From NCBI GenBank assembly GCA_946479725.1, contig CAMLHB010000096.1, positions 1-8,482 of the forward strand: 8,482 bases of DNA. The letters run 5' to 3'. Source of the DNA: an uncultured Actinomycetes bacterium. GTDB lineage: Bacteria > Actinomycetota > Thermoleophilia > Solirubrobacterales > 70-9. The notes beneath the pieces were generated by a model. The model was not told the origin of the DNA and made no database searches. It was given only the letters and a program-made list of their open reading frames with translations. Position numbers and translations under genes: made by a program. This document shows positions 4,593 through 8,482 of the stretch, one piece after another (position 1 is the first letter of the stretch; the number at the start of each line of letters is the position of its first letter).

Positions 4593-6817
4593 GCGGCCGT
4601 TCGACCGACCGCGAGCTCCCCGGGCGCCTCTGACACGGAGGCGTCCTGGGGGCGTATCGCCAGCACCACGAGGTCGTCGCGGAGGGTCCCCGAGCTGCGG
4701 CCGACCGCGTCGGCGCGCAGCCGCTCGGTCACCTCTTCCAGCTCGAGGCCGCAGAGGGCCTGCGTCATCTCGGCGAAGTCCTCCGGTCCTTGGTGGGAGG
4801 CGGCTGGCCCGGCCTCGAGCCAGCCGTCGGTGCAGAGAGCGAGGGTCTCGGTCGGCCCGAGCAGCCGCTCGTGGCGCTCGACCTTGGCATCGCGCCAGGC
4901 GCCGAGGACCGCTCCGCCGCCAAGGAGCTCCGCCCCGTCCGGGCTCGCCAGAACCGCTGGCGGGTGGCCGGCGGAGGCGAGCGTGAGGTGCCAGCCGTCG
5001 CCTTCGCGGCGCAGCCGGGCGAGCATCCCGGTCGCGAAGTGGTTGAGGCTTTCGCCGGTCAGCAGCAGTTCGTTGACCCGACGCAGCACCTCGTCGGGCT
5101 CGTCGATCTCCCGCACCAGCCCGCGGACCGAGTGACGGACCGCGACCGAGACACCGGCGGCGGTGCTGCCCTTGACGGCGACGTCGCCGACGAGGATCCA
5201 GCAGCCCTCCTCGGTCGGCATCACGTCGTAGAGGTCACCGCCGACTTCGATCCCCTCGCCGGCGGCCTCGAAGACGACAGAGATTCCCAGCCCCGGCACC
5301 TCCGCCGGCCGCGGCGGCCGCAGGCCGCGCTGTAGGTTTTTCGCGACCCGGTCCCGCTCGCGGTAGAGGCGGGCGTTGTCGAGCGCCAGCGCCGCTCGTT
5401 CGCCCAGCTCGGCGAGGAACTCGAGGTCGCCGTGGTCGTAGCGCAGGTCTCCGTGAGCGTGGAGGAAGGAGAGGGCGCCGAGGGTGCGGCCGCGGGCGGT
5501 CAGCGGCACCACCGCAGCCGAGTTGTAGCCGGCATCGTGCATCAGCTGCAGGTGCTCCGGGTTCTGGGAGACCTTGTCGACCACCTCCGGCGCCGTCAGG
5601 TCGCGCCAGACCATCGGCTGGTTCAGCCTCAGCACCTGGGCGACGGGGTGCTCGCCACCGGGGTCGAGCGGCTGCTCGCGCCGGATCCGTTCCAGCCGCG
5701 CCGCCATCTCCGGGTTGGCGCCGGCGACGACGCTGTCGCCGTACCAGCCGTCGGGTCGGCGGAAGTCGATCAGACAGAGCTCGGCCAGCTCCGGCACCGC
5801 GGTGGAGACGATCGTCCGCGCCGTCTCGGTCGGGTCGAGCGAGCTGTCGAGCAGGCGGCTGGCGGCGACTAGGAACTCCTGGGCGCGCCGCCGGCGGACC
5901 TCGGCGGTGATGTCGCGGGCGACCACCGAGGCGCCGATCAGCCCGCGCATCGGGCTGCGGATCGGGGAGACGGTGAGCGAGACGGCGATGCGGGCGCCGT
6001 CGGCGCGAATCCGTTCGGTCTCGTAGGTCTCGAGGCGTTCGCCGCGCTTGATCCGGTCGAGGATCACCATCTCCTCGTTCTTGTGATCAGGGGGGACGAG
6101 GAAAGAGACGTGGCGGCCGATCGCTTCCTCGGCGCTGTAGCCGTAGAGCCGCGTCGCGGCCGGGTTCCAGGTCGTGACCATCCCATCGAGGTCCTTGCTG
6201 AGCACGGCGTCCTGGGTGCCGCGCACGACCTCTGCCAGGTGCTGGCGGAAGCGCTCGGCTTCGGCGCTCGTGGCCTCTGCCCGCCGCCGGGCGATGAAGG
6301 TACCGAGCTGGTCGGCGAACCCGGCCAGCAGCTCCATCAGCTCCTCGGACTGGGGGTTGAACGAGGTGGTGTGGAACTCAGCCACAGCGAGCACGTTCTC
6401 GGGTGATCCGGTGGGGACGGGAATCGCCAGGGCGGCCTCCAGCCCCAGCTCGGCGGAGACTTCGAAGCGCGGGGTCGGCGTGGGGTAGGTCTTGTAATCG
6501 GGCGCCAGCGCAATCTGCCCGCTGCCCCAGGCGTCGCCCGGCAGGCCGGTGCCGCGCATGAACTTGATCTCGCGGCTGCGGCGCCAGAGCGGGCGGGCGT
6601 CGAGGTCGGGCGTGCTCCAGCCGGAGACCAGGCGCAGCGGATCCTCCTGGCCGGTCACTTCCCACATCGCCCCGGCCTCCCATCGCAGCAGGTTGGCGAC
6701 GATTTCGAGGAAGCGCGGGGCCACCTGGTCGAGGGAGTCGCCATCGATCAGGCGGGCCGCGAGCTCACGCTGACTCCTCAGGTAGCGCCACAGCTCCAGT
6801 TCCTGCGGCTCCTGCAT
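4589..6817 (-). CDS. GAF-PAS-GAF sensor PP2C (SpoIIE/RsbU-type) serine phosphatase
   Basis: From ATG 6817 the protein has 742 residues; an in-frame GTG at 6826 would add three, and the positions here count from that GTG. Domains in order are GAF (about 30-185), PAS (197-312, with WNPAATRLYGYSAEEAIGR at 220-238), a second GAF (318-490) and a PP2C/SpoIIE domain (495-727). Metal-binding PP2C motifs are intact: GGDLYD (529-534), GDVAVKG (547-553), AGHPPAVL (619-626), TDG (666-668) and RDDLVVL (716-722). No membrane segment is visible, so it is a cytosolic sensor. RsbU/RsbP-type enzymes dephosphorylate an anti-anti-sigma factor and so release a general-stress sigma factor. The ligands of the GAF and PAS domains are unknown; no kinase or STAS partner is in the window. 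The ribosome binding site is weak. A 12-bp palindrome lies just upstream. Confidence 0.9.
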   Translation of the reverse strand: MQEPQELELWRYLRSQRELAARLIDGDSLDQVAPRFLEIVANLLRWEAGAMWEVTGQEDPLRLVSGWSTPDLDARPLWRRSREIKFMRGTGLPGDAWGSGQIALAPDYKTYPTPTPRFEVSAELGLEAALAIPVPTGSPENVLAVAEFHTTSFNPQSEELMELLAGFADQLGTFIARRRAEATSAEAERFRQHLAEVVRGTQDAVLSKDLDGMVTTWNPAATRLYGYSAEEAIGRHVSFLVPPDHKNEEMVILDRIKRGERLETYETERIRADGARIAVSLTVSPIRSPMRGLIGASVVARDITAEVRRRRAQEFLVAASRLLDSSLDPTETARTIVSTAVPELAELCLIDFRRPDGWYGDSVVAGANPEMAARLERIRREQPLDPGGEHPVAQVLRLNQPMVWRDLTAPEVVDKVSQNPEHLQLMHDAGYNSAAVVPLTARGRTLGALSFLHAHGDLRYDHGDLEFLAELGERAALALDNARLYRERDRVAKNLQRGLRPPRPAEVPGLGISVVFEAAGEGIEVGGDLYDVMPTEEGCWILVGDVAVKGSTAAGVSVAVRHSVRGLVREIDEPDEVLRRVNELLLTGESLNHFATGMLARLRREGDGWHLTLASAGHPPAVLASPDGAELLGGGAVLGAWRDAKVERHERLLGPTETLALCTDGWLEAGPAASHQGPEDFAEMTQALCGLELEEVTERLRADAVGRSSGTLRDDLVVLAIRPQDASVSEAPGELAVGRTAA

Positions 6818-6829
6818 CCGACTCACTCT

Positions 6830-6841
6830 TGCACGCGTGCA
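6830..6841. promoter_or_regulatory. 12-bp perfect palindrome upstream of the PP2C gene
   Basis: TGCACGCGTGCA is its own reverse complement and lies 12-23 nt upstream of the ATG at 6817. A palindrome here could bind a dimeric regulator of the phosphatase gene. It could also be chance, because alternating GC/CG steps are common in this DNA. No SigB-type promoter was found for this gene. Confidence 0.35.
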
Positions 6842-6897
6842 CTCGGGCCAAGGGCGACGACCCTGCTGCCCCGGGGTGACAAGTTCCGCGTGTCCCC

Positions 6898-6923
6898 GTT
6901 TTCGCCCATTGGACCAAGGGTAG
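6898..6923 (+). promoter_or_regulatory. SigB/SigF-type promoter for the zinc-ribbon gene
   Basis: GTTTTC (6898-6903) and GGGTAG (6918-6923) are separated by 14 nt. The start point would be near 6929, giving a leader of about 39 nt before the ATG at 6968. It lies in the divergent region shared with the PP2C gene. Confidence 0.6.
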
Positions 6924-6967
6924 TGGACCGTCCCACGGGATTAGACGATTGGGATAGGGGAGACGCC

Positions 6968-7159
6968 ATGTTTCGATGCGACAACTGTGGAAGCGGATAT
7001 TCGGCCCAGGCGGCGTCCTCCTGGACCTCCTGCCCGCGCTGTCTGGCAAAGGAGAAGCTCCAGGTCCCTCTCACCTTCGAGCTCGGCTGGGAGCGGCAGA
7101 GCAGCCACGCTCCGATGACGGCGGAGAGCCGCGCCGAGTCGCGCCCGGCGATGCGTTAA
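6968..7159 (+). CDS. Small zinc-ribbon protein of unknown function
   Basis: This 63-residue protein has an N-terminal zinc ribbon: CDNC (Cys4, Cys7) and CPRC (Cys22, Cys25), separated by 14 residues with GYSAQAASSW between. Four cysteines in two CxxC knuckles should bind one zinc ion. The rest (26-63) is polar and probably disordered, ending in a Glu/Arg/Ser-rich stretch. No enzyme domain is present; DNA, RNA or protein contact is possible but not shown. AGGGGAGA (6956-6963) just upstream of the ATG is a good ribosome binding site. The frame is open upstream to 6890, but that part covers the promoter and leader, so the ATG at 6968 is preferred. The gene has its own SigB-type promoter. The next gene's promoter starts within its last codons. 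Confidence 0.75.
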   Translation: MFRCDNCGSGYSAQAASSWTSCPRCLAKEKLQVPLTFELGWERQSSHAPMTAESRAESRPAMR

Positions 7160-7180
7160 ACCCGCCCCTCCCAGGGGTAC
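7155..7180 (+). promoter_or_regulatory. SigB/SigF-type promoter for the DJ-1/PfpI gene
   Basis: GTTAAA (7155-7160) and GGGTAC (7175-7180) are separated by 14 nt. The -35 element overlaps the stop codon of the zinc-ribbon gene (TAA 7157-7159). The start point would be near 7187, about 41 nt before the ATG at 7228. The -35 has A for the last T of GTTT, so this is the weakest of the four. GGGTACCC here is also an 8-bp palindrome. Confidence 0.5.
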
Positions 7181-7227
7181 CCGGAAGGTGAATGAGTCCA
7201 CCTGACGATCAAAGAGGAGGGGTCGCG

Positions 7228-7809
7228 ATGTCCGACCGCCTGCAGGGAAAGAAGATCGCCTTCCTGACCGCCAACGAGGGCGTCGAGCAAGTTGAGCTGG
7301 TCGAGCCGCTGGAAGCGGTGCGCGAGGCGGGGGCCGAAGCGGAGCTGCTGGCGCCCGAAGCCGGTGAGGTCCAGGCCTTCAACCACCTTGACAAGGCCGA
7401 CACCTTCCAGGTCGACCGCCCCGTCGGCGAGGCCGACGCCGGCGAGTACGACGGCCTGGTCCTGCCCGGAGGGGTCGCCAACCCCGACCAGCTGCGAACC
7501 GAACCGGAGGCGCTCGAATTCGTCCGGGGGTTCTTCGAGGCCGGCAAGCCGGTCGGGGTGATCTGCCACGGGCCCTGGACCCTGATCGACGCCGGCGTCG
7601 CCAGGGGCCGCACCCTGACGTCCTGGCCGAGCCTCGAGACCGACCTGCGAAACGCCGGCGCCGAGTGGGTCGACGAGGAGGTCCACGTCGACCAGGGCCT
7701 CGTCTCCAGCCGCAAACCGGACGACCTCGAAGCATTCAAGGCGAAGATCGTCGAGGAGTTCGCCGAGGGCGTCCACGAGGGCCAGCGCCAGAAAGCGAGC
7801 GTCAACTGA
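7228..7809 (+). CDS. DJ-1/PfpI family protein (type 1 glutamine amidotransferase-like)
   Basis: The 193-residue single-domain protein follows the PfpI/YhbO pattern: KKIAFLTANEGVEQVEL (8-24) with the conserved acidic Glu17, DGLVLPGGVANPDQLR (75-90), and the nucleophile elbow GVICHGPWTLIDAG (110-123) with Cys113 and His114. The GLVSSRKPDDLEAF segment (157-170) also fits the family. Members include stress-induced chaperone/deglycase-type proteins (YhbO, YajL, DJ-1) and the PfpI peptidase group. The exact reaction is disputed in the family and cannot be read here. No signal peptide is present. A strong AAAGAGGAGG (7211-7220) lies 7 nt before the ATG, so the open frame from 7192 is not needed. The stop TGA overlaps the ATG of the next gene (TGATG), indicating a two-gene operon driven by the promoter at 7155-7180. 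Confidence 0.9.
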   Translation: MSDRLQGKKIAFLTANEGVEQVELVEPLEAVREAGAEAELLAPEAGEVQAFNHLDKADTFQVDRPVGEADAGEYDGLVLPGGVANPDQLRTEPEALEFVRGFFEAGKPVGVICHGPWTLIDAGVARGRTLTSWPSLETDLRNAGAEWVDEEVHVDQGLVSSRKPDDLEAFKAKIVEEFAEGVHEGQRQKASVN

Positions 7810-7970
7810 TGCCACCCCGCGGAGTCAAAAAAGGCAGCAAACGCGACCGCCAGTACAAACACATCAAGAAGAGCGAGAAGGAAGAAGGCCGCTCGGAGAA
7901 GCGGGCGGAGGAAATCGCCGCCCGCACGGTCAACAAGCAGAAGGCGAAGTCCGGCGAAACGAAGAGCTAG
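7809..7970 (+). CDS. Small very basic protein with an AARTVNK motif, coupled to the DJ-1/PfpI gene
   Basis: The 53-residue protein is mostly Lys, Arg, Glu and Gly: an N-terminal basic arm (PPRGVKKGSKRDRQYKHIKK), a charged helix (SEKEEGRSEKRAEEIA) and AARTVNKQKAKSGE at 37-50. I recall similar short proteins across actinobacteria, sometimes annotated 'plasmid stabilization protein' without good evidence; no function is known to me. The charge suggests nucleic-acid or ribosome contact. Its ATG shares a base with the upstream stop (TGATG at 7807-7811), so translation is probably coupled. No separate ribosome binding site is obvious. Its TAG stop overlaps the stop of the convergent winged-helix gene in a shared CTAG (7967-7970). 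The long frame upstream of 7809 is a shadow of the DJ-1/PfpI gene. Confidence 0.75.
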   Translation: MPPRGVKKGSKRDRQYKHIKKSEKEEGRSEKRAEEIAARTVNKQKAKSGETKS

Positions 7971-8215
7971 TTGCGCCGCAGGGCGGAGCGGGAGGTGACG
8001 GCGAAGAAGTCCTCGCGGCTGCCGCGGCGGGGCTGGGTGTGGACCAGCTCCAGGCAGCCGCACTGGATCAGGGTCTTGGCGTGGTAGGTGATCACGCCGA
8101 GGCTCTCGTTCAGCTCGCGGGATAGTTCGACCGGGCTGGCGATCCGTCCCTGGAGCTTTTCGAGGATTTCGACCCGGATCGGGTGCGACAGCGCCTTGAT
8201 CAGTTCCTGATCCAC
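7967..8215 (-). CDS. Short ArsR-like winged-helix regulator
   Basis: The 82-residue protein is essentially one winged helix-turn-helix: KALSHPIRVEILEKL (7-21), SPVELSRELNESLGVITYHAKTLIQCG (27-53) with the recognition helix in LGVITYHAKTL, and the wing LELVHTQPRRGSREDFFAV (55-73). It resembles ArsR-type regulators of the ALSHPIR class that act as repressors. Metal-binding motifs are not evident; Cys52 and Cys54 are close together but alone. Related Thermoleophilia proteins, as I recall them, continue well past the wing, so this one is short. I chose GTG 8215 because CAAGGAGGC, with AAGGAGG at 8225-8231 on the plus strand, lies 9 nt before it. GTG 8236 and TTG 8296 are in-frame alternatives. 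It follows the HAD gene by 58 nt on the same strand, and may be cotranscribed. Confidence 0.75.
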   Translation of the reverse strand: MDQELIKALSHPIRVEILEKLQGRIASPVELSRELNESLGVITYHAKTLIQCGCLELVHTQPRRGSREDFFAVTSRSALRRN

Positions 8216-8273
8216 TCGATCCTGCCTCCTTGCCACCGTGGGACCTTCTTCGATGCCGGGCCTGCGGCCAAGC

Positions 8274-8482
8274 TCAATTCTTGGAAGATCCTGCAAATAG
8301 CGGCTCGAAATCCAAGTCCGCTATCGATTCGACGACCTGGGAGGCGCCGGCCTCGCGCAGCTCGGCCTCCGAGAAGCCGCCGGTGAGGACCGCCAGGGTG
8401 GGCACGCCGGCGGCCTTCGCGGCCTTCACGTCCCAGACCGAGTCGCCGACCATAACCGAGGGGTTGTCGTTGCCGGCCTTCT
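8274..8482 (-). CDS. HAD-family hydrolase, C-terminal part (starts beyond the right edge)
   Basis: The last 68 residues of a reverse-strand gene are present, ending with TGA at 8276-8274. They show HAD motif IV in SVMVGDSVWDVKAAKAAGV (8-26 of the fragment), where Asp13 and Asp17 would bind magnesium. The usual PTLAVLTGGFSEAELREAGA segment and the DL(D)FEPL ending follow. This pattern fits phosphoglycolate phosphatase-like or beta-phosphoglucomutase-like HAD enzymes, which act on small phosphate esters in the cytosol. The nucleophile Asp, cap domain and start are outside the window, so the substrate cannot be assigned. The winged-helix gene at 8215 follows it after 58 nt. Confidence 0.85.
   Translation of the reverse strand, partial: KAGNDNPSVMVGDSVWDVKAAKAAGVPTLAVLTGGFSEAELREAGASQVVESIADLDFEPLFAGSSKN

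Noticed and set aside
4790..6488. Several rightward frames opposite the PP2C phosphatase
   Set aside because: All are antisense to conserved GAF, PAS and PP2C motifs and have no recognisable product.
6483..6488. GGGTAG inside the PP2C gene as a fifth SigB-type promoter
   Set aside because: No GTTT or GTTA lies 15-16 nt upstream and no rightward gene follows.
7209..8063. Leftward open frames opposite the DJ-1/PfpI gene (also 7156-7815)
   Set aside because: Shadow frames with Ser/Arg/Pro-rich or Leu/Gly/Asp-rich translation, opposite a gene with intact catalytic motifs.

Overview
The window looks like a chromosomal stretch from a high-GC actinobacterium. An F420-type luciferase-like oxidoreductase, PP2C/SpoIIE signalling, a short ArsR-like winged helix and SigB/SigF-like promoters together suggest the Thermoleophilia (Solirubrobacterales/Gaiellales). 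That placement is inference from gene style; no rRNA is present. No intact transposon, CRISPR array, tRNA or rRNA was seen.

Layout: (1) The 5' part of a beta-carbonic anhydrase gene runs leftward off the edge at position 1. (2) A 41-bp inverted repeat (281-321) sits in the divergent control region. (3) A rightward set follows: a ferritin-like diiron protein (407-916), a luciferase-like F420-dependent oxidoreductase (944-1927) and an SSAT-type GNAT acetyltransferase (1956-2459). (4) An orphan antitoxin-like Xre regulator (2482-2787) is preceded by a perfect dyad and followed by a possible small RNA with a hairpin terminator (2826-2903). (5) A leftward pair encodes a secreted Amidase_2-type amidase (3171-3815) and a small unknown protein (2951-3160). 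(6) A DUF892 (YciE/YciF) ferritin-like protein with a lysine/alanine-rich histone-like tail (3906-4592) runs rightward. It meets, stop codon on stop codon, a leftward GAF-PAS-GAF-PP2C phosphatase (4589-6817). (7) Rightward again come a zinc-ribbon microprotein (6968-7159), a DJ-1/PfpI protein (7228-7809) and a translationally coupled 53-residue basic protein (7809-7970). (8) Leftward from the right edge come the end of a HAD phosphatase (8274-8482) and a short ArsR-like winged-helix protein (7967-8215), whose stop again overlaps the convergent neighbour.

The main unifying observation is regulatory. Four of the rightward transcription units (starting at 407, 3906, 6968 and 7228) each have a GTTT/GTTA -35 element, a 13-14 nt spacer after the hexamer, and a GGGTA -10 element, about 40-60 nt before the start codon. 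This is the layout of general-stress sigma factor promoters (SigB of Bacillus, SigF of mycobacteria). The products (two ferritin-like proteins, a DJ-1/PfpI protein, small stress-type proteins) fit such a regulon. The RsbU/RsbP-like PP2C phosphatase in their midst is the class of enzyme that turns such sigma factors on. A second promoter style, TAGGCT or similar 7-8 nt before the start codon with no clear ribosome binding site, suggests leaderless transcripts for the carbonic anhydrase, the acetyltransferase and the Xre regulator.
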